Shown one piece after another: positions 46,158 to 54,027 of a stretch of 64,000 nt of DNA. A model generated the notes under the pieces. The model saw only the letters and a list, made by a program, of their open reading frames with translations, ran no database searches and was not told the origin of the DNA. The DNA comes from Nocardioides campestrisoli (GTDB lineage: Bacteria > Actinomycetota > Actinomycetes > Propionibacteriales > Nocardioidaceae): assembly GCF_013624435.2 (NCBI RefSeq), contig NZ_CP061768.1, positions 2,942,001-3,006,000 on the forward strand, given 5' to 3'. How positions within the stretch are numbered: position 1 is the first letter of the stretch; each line of letters starts with the position of its first letter. The translations under genes were made by a program, and so were the position numbers.

Positions 46158-46706
46158 ATGCCTGACGACCAGCACCGACACCCCGACGTCTCCGAGGTCG
46201 AGCTCGTCGGCGGGGTGGAGAAGCGCGAGATCGTGCTCCACCCGTACGACGCCACGTGGCCGGCGACCTTCGACGAGCACCGAGCCCGGATCCGGGAGGC
46301 CGTCGCAGAGCACGTCGTACGGGTGGAGCACGTCGGCTCCACCTCGGTGCCGGGCCTGGCCGCCAAGCCGATCATCGACATCCTCCTGGTGGTGCCCGAC
46401 ATCACGGCCGAGGAGGACTACCTCGACCAGCTGCTCGCTTCCGGCTACCAACTGCGGGCCCGGGAGCCGGGCCACCGACTGGTGCGGACCCCCGCACGGG
46501 ACGTGCACGTGCACATCCTGGAGGTCGGGCATCCCGACATCGACGACTACCTCGTGCTGCGCGGCCGCCTGCGCGCGGATGACGCCGACCGAGCTCTCTA
46601 CGAGCGGACGAAGCGGTCGCTGGCCGAGCGGGACTGGCCGGACATGAACGCCTATGCCGACGCCAAGACCCAGGTGATCACCGAGATCCTGTCCCGGGGA
46701 CGCTAG
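46158..46706 (+). CDS. GrpB family (UPF0157) nucleotidyltransferase-like protein
   Basis: 182-residue member of the GrpB/UPF0157 family, which shares the nucleotidyltransferase fold and is sometimes fused to dephospho-CoA kinase. The signature is RVEHVGSTSVPGLAAKPIIDILLVV, followed by LVRTPARDVHVHILEVG. The substrate is unknown. The last 15 codons and about 20 nt beyond the stop closely match a fragment at 55582-55640, showing that a second copy existed. It is convergent with the TetR gene. Confidence 0.92.
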   Translation: MPDDQHRHPDVSEVELVGGVEKREIVLHPYDATWPATFDEHRARIREAVAEHVVRVEHVGSTSVPGLAAKPIIDILLVVPDITAEEDYLDQLLASGYQLRAREPGHRLVRTPARDVHVHILEVGHPDIDDYLVLRGRLRADDADRALYERTKRSLAERDWPDMNAYADAKTQVITEILSRGR

Positions 46707-46766
46707 CCAGCGATCACGACCAGGGAGACCACGTTCTCACCTTCGCGCAGCACCACGACCTGTGAG

Positions 46767-47348
46767 TCACTGAGCGGCCAGCACGCGCCCAGCGATCCAG
46801 CTCAGGTCGGCCGCGGTCCGAGCCGGCGAAGCCGAGGGCTGCATCACGTGGCTGAGCACCACCCGCACGATCACCTCGATGCCCGTGGCCAGCCGCACCG
46901 GGTCCAGCGCGACGTCGTACTCGGCGACACGCTCGGCCACTACCGTCTGCGCAGTCTGGAGCAAGGTCGCGGAGTGCGTGGTGAGCAGCGGCAGCAGCTC
47001 GGTGTCGGTGCCGTGGGTCGCGGAGACGATGGCGCGCAGCAGTGCGTTGTCCTGGGCCAGCACCAGCACGTCGTGGCAGGCGCCCTCCACGGCGGCGACC
47101 AGGTCGTCGGGCGAGCGGTCGAAGGCGCGGGTGACGGCGTCGAGGAAGCGGGTCAGCTCGGCCGAGATCACCGCCTCGGCGAGCTCCTGCTTGGTGCCGA
47201 CCTGGTCATAGACGGTCTGGCGGCTCACCCCCACCTCGCGGGCGAGCCGGGCCATCGTCACGTGCGACCAGCCGTGGGCTGTGGTCAGCTCGACCGCGCT
47301 CGCCACCAGGCGCTGCCGGAGCGTCGGTGCTGCCGTCGGGGAGGTCAC
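46767..47348 (-). CDS. TetR-family regulator coupled to alkB (AlkX-like)
   Basis: 193-residue repressor. The N-terminal helix-turn-helix is RLAREVGVSRQTVYDQVGTKQEL; the rest is a ligand-binding domain. Its GTG overlaps the alkB stop by 4 nt (GTGA). In Dietzia an equivalent alkane hydroxylase-rubredoxin gene is followed by the TetR gene alkX, whose product represses the operon and is released by fatty acids; the same is inferred here. A palindrome over the alkB -10 box is a fitting target. A TAGACT box 7 nt before GTG could give a separate transcript. Confidence 0.9.
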   Translation of the reverse strand: MTSPTAAPTLRQRLVASAVELTTAHGWSHVTMARLAREVGVSRQTVYDQVGTKQELAEAVISAELTRFLDAVTRAFDRSPDDLVAAVEGACHDVLVLAQDNALLRAIVSATHGTDTELLPLLTTHSATLLQTAQTVVAERVAEYDVALDPVRLATGIEVIVRVVLSHVMQPSASPARTAADLSWIAGRVLAAQ

Positions 47349-48862
47349 CCGGGTGAGTCTAGGAACCGCGCATGAAAACGCCTGGGGACCGGCGCGCCGC
47401 TCGACACCGCCTCCGCCGGGTCCACCGGCACGAAGTCGACCTTGTCCCGGACCCCACAGTCCGGGCAGCTCCAGCCGGCGGGCACGTCGGCCCAGGCCGT
47501 GCCGGCCGCAAAGCCCTCGTGCTCGTCGCCGGCCGCCACCTCGTAGGTGTAGCCGCACCCGGGGCAGCGTGCGGCCAGCACCTCGGCGCCCTGCTTGCCG
47601 TCGCCGCTCCACGCGAGGTCGGCGCCCGGGCGAGCACTGGTCGGGCGAACCTCCGGCACGGCGTAGCGGCGTAGGTAGGCGTCGCGGCGCCGAGGGCTCA
47701 GGTTTGCCCGGGTCACGTCGCCGTCGAAGTGGGCCAGCACCCGGGGGTCCATCACCCGTCGCCACACCGGCGGGAACGCGGCCAGCAGGATCATCCCGGC
47801 ATATCCGGTGGGCAGCACCGGCGACTCCGCGAAGTCACGCAGCGAATGGGAGCGCCGGGTCGGGTTGGCGTGGTGGTCGCTGTGCCGCTGCAGGTGGTAG
47901 AGCAGCACGTTGGTGGCGATGTTGTTGGAGTTCCAGCTGTGGCTCGGGTCGACGCGCTCGTAGCGCTCCCGCTCCCCCACGCCGACCTTCTGCCGCAGCA
48001 TCCCGTAGTGCTCCATGTAGTTGACGACCTCGAGCAGGCTCAGCCCCACCAAGGCCTGGAGCACCAGGTAGGGCAGCACGCCTGGCCCGAGCCAGAGCAT
48101 CAGGGCGCCCCACAGCACCGCGGTCATCAGCCAGGCGTTCAGCACGTCGTTGCCGAGCCGCCACGGGTGCTGGCTGCGACGCGCGTAGCGGCGCTTCTCC
48201 AGCCGCCACGCCGAGCGCAGCGAGCCCAGCACCGTCCGCGGCCAGAACTCGTAGAAGCTCTCCCCCAGCCGACTGCTCGCCGGGTCCTCAGGTGTCGCCA
48301 CCCGGACGTGGTGGCCACGGTTGTGCTCGATGTAGAAGTGGCCGTAAGCGACCTGGGCCAGTGCGATCTTGGAGAGCCAGCGCTCGTGCGACTCCTTCTT
48401 GTGGCCCAGCTCGTGGGCAGTGTTGATGCCGATCCCGCCGATGCAGCCGATCGAGATGCTCAGGGCGACCTTGTCGACCGGCCCGAGCTCAGGCGTCCAG
48501 CCCAAGGGGTCCCCGCGCATCACCAGGTACATCGCGCCGACGAAGCCGACGTACTGCAGGGGCAGGAAGAGGTAGGTGATCCAGCGGTAGTAGCGGTCGG
48601 CCTCCAGCGCCTCGATGACGTCGTCGGGCGGGTTGGCGCGATCGAGCCCGACCACCAGGTCGATGGTGGGCACGATCACCAGGATCACGATCGGTCCCAG
48701 CCACAGCCACACACCCCAGCCGGTCAGTCCGTACATCCCGTAGCCGAGGAAGGCCAGCGACGGCACGACGAGCCCGATCAGCCAGAGCCGACGCTTGCGG
48801 TCACGCCAACCGGTGGTGGACTCGGGCGAGACGGTGCTGTGGGGGATCCGGTCCGGGGCCAT
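47345..48862 (-). CDS. alkB: Alkane 1-monooxygenase fused to rubredoxin
   Basis: 505-residue membrane diiron enzyme that oxidises alkanes to 1-alkanols, with its electron carrier attached. The histidine boxes are HELGHK at 150-155, EHNRGHH at 179-185, NYMEHYG at 281-287 and LQRHSDHH at 324-331; about six helices lie among them. The C-terminal rubredoxin (from about 430) has CPGCGYTYE and CPDCGVRDKVDF, giving four iron ligands. Fusions like this are known in Dietzia, Prauserella and Nocardioides. ATG at 48862 is preferred because AGGAG lies 6 nt upstream; a longer form adds 23 residues. Confidence 0.95.
   Translation of the reverse strand: MAPDRIPHSTVSPESTTGWRDRKRRLWLIGLVVPSLAFLGYGMYGLTGWGVWLWLGPIVILVIVPTIDLVVGLDRANPPDDVIEALEADRYYRWITYLFLPLQYVGFVGAMYLVMRGDPLGWTPELGPVDKVALSISIGCIGGIGINTAHELGHKKESHERWLSKIALAQVAYGHFYIEHNRGHHVRVATPEDPASSRLGESFYEFWPRTVLGSLRSAWRLEKRRYARRSQHPWRLGNDVLNAWLMTAVLWGALMLWLGPGVLPYLVLQALVGLSLLEVVNYMEHYGMLRQKVGVGERERYERVDPSHSWNSNNIATNVLLYHLQRHSDHHANPTRRSHSLRDFAESPVLPTGYAGMILLAAFPPVWRRVMDPRVLAHFDGDVTRANLSPRRRDAYLRRYAVPEVRPTSARPGADLAWSGDGKQGAEVLAARCPGCGYTYEVAAGDEHEGFAAGTAWADVPAGWSCPDCGVRDKVDFVPVDPAEAVSSGAPVPRRFHARFLDSPG
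47356..47361 (-). promoter_or_regulatory. Possible internal -10 box for the TetR gene
   Basis: TAGACT on the minus strand within the end of alkB, 7 nt before the TetR GTG. It could allow leaderless expression of the regulator independent of alkB. Confidence 0.35.
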
Positions 48863-48887
48863 CGAATCTCCTGTGCGCAGCCGAGGT

Positions 48888-48912
48888 TTGACAAAAAGAT
48901 AGGGTTTGTCAA
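48888..48912. promoter_or_regulatory. Operator-like inverted repeat over the alkB -10 box
   Basis: Arms TTGACAAA (48888-48895) and TTTGTCAA (48905-48912) with a 9-bp spacer that contains the -10 box. The layout suits a TetR dimer blocking polymerase. Confidence 0.7.
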
Positions 48913-48924
48913 CCGATGTGGCAA
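48896..48924 (-). promoter_or_regulatory. alkB promoter
   Basis: On the minus strand, -35 TTGCCA (48919-48924), 17-nt spacer, -10 TATCTT (48896-48901). The start site would be near 48888, giving a leader of about 26 nt that includes the ribosome binding site. Confidence 0.7.
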
Positions 48925-48971
48925 GGGTCACAGCGTTGCCAAGCCGACCTCAGACTGCCAGCGTGCTGGTC

Positions 48972-49220
48972 ATGCTGAGACTCGGAGCGGTCGTGCTGCA
49001 GGTGTCCGCCATCGAACGCGCTGGCGCGTTCTGGTCCGAGGCGCTCGCCTTCGACCGGGCCCCGTGGGATCCCGCGTTCATCGTGCCGCAGGACACGGCG
49101 CCGGGCACTTGGCACCACGCTCAGCACCTGTACGCCACGGCGTCGCCGTCGAAGCTCCACAAAAACGGCCCCTCGACGATCGCCGCCTCACCGTCCCACG
49201 TCAGGTCGGCGGTGCCGTAG
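48972..49220 (+). pseudogene. Truncated VOC/glyoxalase-family gene
   Basis: The first approximately 45 residues after ATG at 48972, LRLGAVVLQVSAIERAGAFW then SEALAFDRAPWDPAFIVPQD, match the N-terminal half-module of VOC-fold proteins. The match ends near 49108, and the frame then runs antisense over the end of the membrane-protein gene at 49121-49684 with no VOC character. A normal VOC protein is about 120 residues with a second half-module, absent here. It is therefore read as a 5' fragment left by a rearrangement. Confidence 0.6.
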
Positions 49221-49684
49221 GCGAACGGTGTGTCCCCGTCGTCGGTCTTGTACTCCCCCACCCGACGGGCGAGACCCGTCGTCCCGCGGAGCAGGTAGAC
49301 GGCACCGCCCCCGGACATGAACCAGGCGTGCTCCGCCGCCACGACCCGACAACCCTGCGGCGAAGCGGCGGGGTGCAGAGAGTAGGTGGTGAACACGGCG
49401 GCCGAGGCGGTGCTGAGCAGTCCCGCGCCCAGCCCCAGCACGGTGACGAGCAAGGTCCCCCGCGGGGCGCTCGGGGCGTCCCTGCGACGAGCGAGGCGGC
49501 GGGTCACCAGGGCGGCGACGGCCAGGAGCACCGCCAGCCCCGAGAGCGGGATGACGACCCCCTGCACGACCAGGAGGAACCCGAACTGAGGCAGCAGGAG
49601 GCACCCCAGACTGCAGCACGCGAGGACGAGCTCCCGCGATCTCCACGATCGGTCCTGGTCGGCGCGTGTCTCGGTCTCCCCCAT
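49121..49684 (-). CDS. Hypothetical membrane protein
   Basis: 187-residue protein with three likely helices: LVLACCSLGCLLLPQFGFLL, VIPLSGLAVLLAVAALVTR and LLVTVLGLGAGLLSTASAAV, then an outer domain of about 80 residues with two cysteines (QGCRVVAAEHAWF and the C-terminal VAYRC) that could pair. No family is recognised. ATG at 49684 is chosen because it starts the charged segment before helix 1; a GTG 14 codons earlier is possible. Its 3' end is overlapped by the VOC fragment frame. Confidence 0.65.
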   Translation of the reverse strand: MGETETRADQDRSWRSRELVLACCSLGCLLLPQFGFLLVVQGVVIPLSGLAVLLAVAALVTRRLARRRDAPSAPRGTLLVTVLGLGAGLLSTASAAVFTTYSLHPAASPQGCRVVAAEHAWFMSGGGAVYLLRGTTGLARRVGEYKTDDGDTPFAYGTADLTWDGEAAIVEGPFLWSFDGDAVAYRC

Positions 49685-49775
49685 GACGGGAGCATTCCAT
49701 GCGCACGCCCGGCCGGCTCCTGTCACGGGCGACGATGGGACGGCCTGCCTGGGGACGGCGGTCCGGCGACGGCGT

Positions 49776-51353
49776 TCACTCCGACGGGCTCGCGCGCGAG
49801 AGCCGCACCTCCTCGATGTCGAGCCGTGCCTGCACCCGGCGCAGCACGATGTCGTCGATCCGCCGCTCGTCGCGCAGCGCCAGCAGCGCCTCCCGGCGCC
49901 GCGCGAGAAGGGCGAGCGACAGGCTCGTGTGCTGGTCGTCGTGCCGCACCAGCGGGTGGCCCTCGGCCCCGGCGGCGCCGAGCAGCCGGCGCTGGACGTC
50001 GAGCTCGCGGCGTACCCGCTCGACCACCTTCTCGGCGGTGCCGAGCTCGAGGGCGGTGGCCTCGAGGGCCTCGATCGCCGCGTCGAGGGTGGAGACCTCC
50101 GCGAGCTGGATCTCCTCGGCGACCGAGTCGTCGCGAGGCAGGCGCGCGAACCGCACCACCGACGGGAGCAGCAGCGACTGCAGCAGGGTCAGCACGATCA
50201 CGCCGCAGGCGACGACCACGATCAGGTCGCGCTCGGGGAACGGCGCGCCCGACTCCAACGTGCGCGGCACCGCGAGCACCGCTGCCAACGAGACCGCGCC
50301 GCGGAAGCCCGCGACAGCGGTGACCGTCCGCTGGCGTGCCCCGACCCGCCGGGCGCGCTGCGCGGGCCGGCGGTCGACGAGTCGGACGACGTACGGCGTG
50401 GTGTAGGTCCACACCCACCGCACGCCGATCACCACAGCGGCCACCACGACCGTGTAGACCAGGGCTTCGCGCACCGACGTGCTGGAGAGGCTGCGGAACG
50501 CCGACTGCGCCGAGAGCCCGATCAGCACGAACAGCGAGCTGCTCAGCACCGTGGTGGAGAGCGTCCAGAACGGCTCGACGAGGTGCCGGGTGGCCGCGTT
50601 CGTGATCCGGGGAGCTACCTGGCTCATGAACAGTCCGCACGCCACGACGGCCAGCACCCCGGACGCGCCGATCGCCTCGGCCGCGAGGAACGCGGCGAAC
50701 GGGGTGACCAGCATCGTGATGCCCTCGAGCATCGGGTCGTCGAGCCAGCGACGGACCCGCCAGCTGAGCAGGCCGACCAGGCCACCGGCGAGGACGCCCC
50801 CGCAGTAGGAGAGCACCAGCAGCCAGGTGACGTGCCACCCGGCCAGGGTCTCCTCGCCGACGGTGACACCGACCGCCAACCCGTAGAGGACCAGCGCGGT
50901 GCCGTCGTTGACCAGGCTCTCCGCGCGCAGCACCGTGACCGTACGACGGGGCAGGTCGCGCGCCAGGACCCCGACCGCGGTCGCGTCCGTCGGCGCCAGC
51001 GCCGCGCCGAGCACCCACGCCGGACCCCACGCCATCCCGAGGGCGTGCGCCGCCCAGGCCACCGCGGCGGCGGTGGCCAGCACCAGCGCGGTGCTGGACA
51101 GGATGACGACGCGCAGGTTGCTGCGGATCTCGCGCAGCGAGGTGGTCAGACTCTCCCAGTAGAGCAACGCGGGCAGGAAGAGCAGCAGGACGGCCTCGGG
51201 CGGCAGGTGCGCCTCCCGCAGCCGCGGCACGAACCCCACGAGCACGCCGACGAGCACCAGCAGCACGGCCGGGGCGATCGGGTAGCGGCGCGCCAGCGAG
51301 CCGCACGCCACGAGGGCGACTCCCAGCACCACGACCATCTCGAGTCCGAGCAC
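49776..51353 (-). CDS. Na+/H+ antiporter, CPA1 family
   Basis: 525-residue cation/proton antiporter of the NhaP/NHE branch. About twelve hydrophobic helices occupy residues 5-420; the ion-binding motifs are GAALAPTDATAVGVL and RAESLVNDGTALVLYG, with the conserved Asp of the ND motif, and FRGAVSLAAVLAVP in the later half. A cytoplasmic tail of about 110 residues, helical and charged (RVRRELDVQRRLLGAAG), follows. A GTG start giving VLGLEMVVVLG is used; an ATG five codons later is also plausible. No ribosome binding site is obvious. Confidence 0.92.
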   Translation of the reverse strand: MLGLEMVVVLGVALVACGSLARRYPIAPAVLLVLVGVLVGFVPRLREAHLPPEAVLLLFLPALLYWESLTTSLREIRSNLRVVILSSTALVLATAAAVAWAAHALGMAWGPAWVLGAALAPTDATAVGVLARDLPRRTVTVLRAESLVNDGTALVLYGLAVGVTVGEETLAGWHVTWLLVLSYCGGVLAGGLVGLLSWRVRRWLDDPMLEGITMLVTPFAAFLAAEAIGASGVLAVVACGLFMSQVAPRITNAATRHLVEPFWTLSTTVLSSSLFVLIGLSAQSAFRSLSSTSVREALVYTVVVAAVVIGVRWVWTYTTPYVVRLVDRRPAQRARRVGARQRTVTAVAGFRGAVSLAAVLAVPRTLESGAPFPERDLIVVVACGVIVLTLLQSLLLPSVVRFARLPRDDSVAEEIQLAEVSTLDAAIEALEATALELGTAEKVVERVRRELDVQRRLLGAAGAEGHPLVRHDDQHTSLSLALLARRREALLALRDERRIDDIVLRRVQARLDIEEVRLSRASPSE

Positions 51354-51532
51354 GTGTTCATCGTGACCGTCTCGGGGCGACTCGACCAGCCTCGGACGAA
51401 AGCTGCTCGGGAACGGTCGGACCGCCCCCGTCTGCACCGGGCGCCGCATCGCTCGGGATGCGGCGCGCGGCGCTTGATGCGGCTCAACCCAGCAGGGTGC
51501 GAAGGGTTCTGCAGACTGTCGCCTCGACGGCG

Positions 51533-51898
51533 TCAGTCCAGGGAGGTGTCGACCCAGCCGACGAACCGGCTGCCGATGCCCGGGACCTCCTCACGCTGCT
51601 CGCCGGGGAGCGGACTCGGCAGGTCGGAAGGCTGATGGTGGTCACAGCTGACGTAGGTGAACGTCGGCCACCACTTCTTCGGCCGAGCCTTCTCAGCAAA
51701 GCCGCAGACATCGCACACCAGATCGACCCAGACGGGCTTCTTGCCGGTCCGGTTGGCACGGGACTGGACCAGCCAGGGTGGTGGGCTGTCCTCGAGCTCG
51801 CGCAGCTGGGCTTCGGTGAGCGTCGCGGGCAGACCGTGCCGGGCAGCCATCTGCAAGGGGATGTCAAGACGTTGGGCAGCGTCGCGGCGAGTGATCAT
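51533..51898 (-). CDS. Small CxxC/CxHH protein, copy 2 (unknown function)
   Basis: 121-residue paralogue of the protein at 40087-40455. The same elements recur: ITRRDAAQRLDIPLQMAARHG, WLVQSRANRTGKKPVWV, the cysteine pair CDVCGF, the ARPKKWWPTFT block and SCDHH. About 70% of residues are identical by hand count, highest in the central block. This copy has no ATPase gene downstream; the antiporter gene follows instead. The -10 box (TATCGT) and its distance to ATG are also conserved. Two kept copies argue for selection, whatever the function. Confidence 0.7.
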   Translation of the reverse strand: MITRRDAAQRLDIPLQMAARHGLPATLTEAQLRELEDSPPPWLVQSRANRTGKKPVWVDLVCDVCGFAEKARPKKWWPTFTYVSCDHHQPSDLPSPLPGEQREEVPGIGSRFVGWVDTSLD

Positions 51899-51905
51899 CG
51901 CGTCA

Positions 51906-51911
51906 ACGATA
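51906..51911 (-). promoter_or_regulatory. -10 box of small protein copy 2 (leaderless type)
   Basis: TATCGT on the minus strand, 7 nt before ATG; copy 1 has the same box at 8 nt. Confidence 0.6.
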
Positions 51912-51988
51912 GACAGCGTCGAGCAGTCGTCCGTCAGCGAGCAGTGTCAGTCCGCACGCTGGCCGTGGCGTCCCGGTCGGCGGCTCCC

Positions 51989-52843
51989 TCAGCGCTGGAC
52001 AGCATCAGCGAACGCCTCGACCACTGCGGGGCCGTCCACCGCCGTGACCACGTCCACGACGGACCCAGCCTGCGAGTGCCCCACCCGAAGCAGCCGTCGG
52101 TCCACGACCGCCATGCGAGATCTCGTGACCTCGAAGAGCTCAGGGTGGGTCAGGAACACCAGGGCGCCTGCGTCACCGAGCATGTGGCCGCGCCGGACGT
52201 CGAGCAGCTCACCGGCGAGCCGAGCCGCAGGGGCTGGTGCGTCCTGCAGCCGCGCGACGAGTCCCGGCGAGACTGCGACCGTCTCGAACAGATCAATCGG
52301 GTACACCGTGATAGGAAGGCCGGCTTCGAGCACGGCGGCTGCGGCAGCTGGATCCTGGCCCACGTTGAACTCCGGCTCGTGCTCCACGACCAGCTCGCCA
52401 CCGACCAGCACGATCCGTTCGACGCCCCGGCGAGAGGCGTATCGGGCGACGTTCGTCAGCGGAGCGCAGGCGGCCACCGTGATCGGTCGATCGGATGTCA
52501 GCGCCTCGAACAGCCCCATCACATCCGGGTCCGGCTCCCGCGCCCGGCTGGCCGGTCTCGGGTTCACACCCCCCAATCCGTCAGGGCCGTGATTCGTCGG
52601 CCCGATGCGGGGGCCGCGCCCCTCGGTCGAAGCGGCCGCGCCGGCCGCCACCGGCACTGAGGCCCTGCCGACCGCCGCCAGGACAGTCGCGGCGTTGCGA
52701 GCGCCTACGTGGACGGGCACGTTCCCGACAACGGCTGATACCCCGGCTACGTCGAGGCGTGCCGTCGCCGTCGCGTACAGGATCGCCAAGGCATCGTCGA
52801 TCCCGGTGTCGACATCGAGAAGAACCCTGGTCGGCCGTGCCAT
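51989..52843 (-). CDS. Nucleoside hydrolase (inosine/uridine-preferring family)
   Basis: 284-residue hydrolase that splits the N-glycosidic bond of ribonucleosides. The calcium-binding N terminus is VLLDVDTGIDDALAILYA, the diagnostic DxDxxxDD. VAACAPLTNVARYA and FNVGQDPAAAAAVLEAGLP are the conserved core; the Asn and Asp of the latter contact ribose and metal. Length is slightly short of the usual 310. It starts with ATG. It is not overlapped with neighbours and shows no operon partner. Whether it serves salvage or a NAD-related role cannot be told. Confidence 0.92.
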   Translation of the reverse strand: MARPTRVLLDVDTGIDDALAILYATATARLDVAGVSAVVGNVPVHVGARNAATVLAAVGRASVPVAAGAAASTEGRGPRIGPTNHGPDGLGGVNPRPASRAREPDPDVMGLFEALTSDRPITVAACAPLTNVARYASRRGVERIVLVGGELVVEHEPEFNVGQDPAAAAAVLEAGLPITVYPIDLFETVAVSPGLVARLQDAPAPAARLAGELLDVRRGHMLGDAGALVFLTHPELFEVTRSRMAVVDRRLLRVGHSQAGSVVDVVTAVDGPAVVEAFADAVQR

Positions 52844-52968
52844 CCAGCTAGCCTCGCAGCCAGACCGAGGATCCCCGAACGGAGTCACCGTGCGGACGGA
52901 CCCCCGACCAGGAACTGATGTGTGGGTACGGCTGGCTCTGGATGGTGGGGAAACATGAACGGACATCT

Positions 52969-53298
52969 TCAGTTGGTGAGTTCGCCTCCGGCTGCGCGCC
53001 ACTCGATCAGACCACGGTTCATGTTGACCGCCTCGAAGCCGTTCTCCCTGAGCAGGTTCGCCGCGCCGGCCGAGCGGAGGCCCCCTGTGCAGAAGGTGAT
53101 GAGTATGCGGTCGTCCGGCAGTTCGTCGCAGCGATCGAGGAGGTGTTCGAGCGGAAGGTGCACTGCACCTGGAATGTGGGTGCGATTCCACTCGAAGGCA
53201 CGGCGCACGTCGATGACCACCGCGCCCTCGCTGACTAGCCGCATCGCCTGCTCGGCGGTCACCGACGGCGCGCGGCGGAGGTAGTGCCGAAGGCTCAC
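52969..53298 (-). CDS. Rhodanese-like domain protein
   Basis: 109-residue single-domain rhodanese. The active-site loop is FCTGGLRSAGAAN with the catalytic cysteine, and the domain start is VVIDVRRAFEWNRTHIPGAVHLP. It could move sulfane sulfur or act as a small phosphatase-like fold. It is the last of four genes (MarR, membrane protein, DUF3817, rhodanese) joined by 4-nt overlaps (GTGA here), so its level should follow the MarR regulator. Confidence 0.92.
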   Translation of the reverse strand: MSLRHYLRRAPSVTAEQAMRLVSEGAVVIDVRRAFEWNRTHIPGAVHLPLEHLLDRCDELPDDRILITFCTGGLRSAGAANLLRENGFEAVNMNRGLIEWRAAGGELTN

Positions 53299-53558
53299 CG
53301 GGTCGTCTCCCGTCGGACCTGAACGAGCGTCAACGGGCCGCTCAGCAGGGGCAGGACGGCGTACGCGCGGGTGCGTGTCGAGAGGCCGCGGCCGAAAAGA
53401 GCCGTGACGGCGACTGCGAGGTAGAAGGCGCCGTGGACGGGGCCGAGCATGCTTGCGATCGTGGAGTCGTGAACGGTGGCGAGGTTCACGAGCAGGGCAA
53501 GGACGCTGATGAGCTCCAGGAGCGACAGGATGCTCAACGCGCGTAGGAGCGGGCTCAC
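53295..53558 (-). CDS. DUF3817-like small membrane protein
   Basis: 87-residue protein with two to three hydrophobic segments (LSILSLLELISVLALLVNLA, PVHGAFYLAVAVTALFG) and a GPVHG motif, as in DUF3817 proteins. Function unknown. GTG start overlaps the preceding gene stop by 4 nt, and its own stop overlaps the rhodanese start by 4 nt. Confidence 0.8.
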   Translation of the reverse strand: MSPLLRALSILSLLELISVLALLVNLATVHDSTIASMLGPVHGAFYLAVAVTALFGRGLSTRTRAYAVLPLLSGPLTLVQVRRETTR

Positions 53559-54007
53559 GAGTAGTCCGATCCAGGTCGCACGATCATGAGGACGACCACC
53601 GCTGCCCAGAGCAGGTTGAAGATGCCGGCAAGCATCGTCAGCCCGCGCAACTGGGGGTCATCCGGGGCCCACAGCGCGTGCTGCTGACGTGGCACGATCT
53701 GGAGGATCAGGAGCGCCCCCGCAACGGCGGTGAGAGCCATCGCGACAACGATCCAGATCTCGGACGCCCGACCTTGAACGATGGCCAGGACCAGTCCCAC
53801 GACCGGCACGACCAGCGCCACTCTGCCGTAGGTGCGTGTGACCCGGTGGAGCATCTGGGCGGTCTCGACGTTCCGCTCGACCCGGTCACCACGTGACGGC
53901 AGAGTCGCCTGAGGGACGTAGCGCGGGAAGAGGCTCGTCGTCACGGCGACGGGTCCGATCAGCAGGATCGCTGCCACGACATGGATGGACAGGAGTATTT
54001 TCACCAC
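53555..54007 (-). CDS. DUF2269-like integral membrane protein
   Basis: 150-residue protein with about four helices: ILLSIHVVAAILLIGPVAVT, VALVVPVVGLVLAIVQG, IWIVVAMALTAVAGALLILQ and FNLLWAAVVVLMIVRPG. The first helix with a conserved His and the LHRVTRTYGRVALVVP segment resemble DUF2269-type proteins. Function unknown. Two GTG codons stand in tandem at the start. An inverted repeat sits in the 20-nt gap to the MarR gene. Confidence 0.75.
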   Translation of the reverse strand: MVKILLSIHVVAAILLIGPVAVTTSLFPRYVPQATLPSRGDRVERNVETAQMLHRVTRTYGRVALVVPVVGLVLAIVQGRASEIWIVVAMALTAVAGALLILQIVPRQQHALWAPDDPQLRGLTMLAGIFNLLWAAVVVLMIVRPGSDYS

Positions 54008-54008
54008 A

Positions 54009-54027
54009 CCTTCAGCCTACCTGAAGG
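54009..54027. promoter_or_regulatory. Inverted repeat between the MarR gene and its downstream operon
   Basis: Arms CCTTCAG and CTGAAGG with a 5-nt spacer CCTAC. The overlapping TAACCTTCAGGTA is itself near-palindromic. On the minus strand a TAGGCT box lies within it, 6 nt before a GTG, so it may combine a leaderless promoter with a MarR operator. Confidence 0.5.

Noticed and set aside
46703..46769. Minus-strand peptide VVVLREGENVVSLVVIAG after the GrpB gene
   Set aside because: It may be the tail of a lost convergent gene, but it overlaps the TetR stop and is too short to call.
49683..51635. 650-residue plus-strand frame
   Set aside because: Antisense to the Na+/H+ antiporter, whose motifs and hydrophobic pattern are clear.
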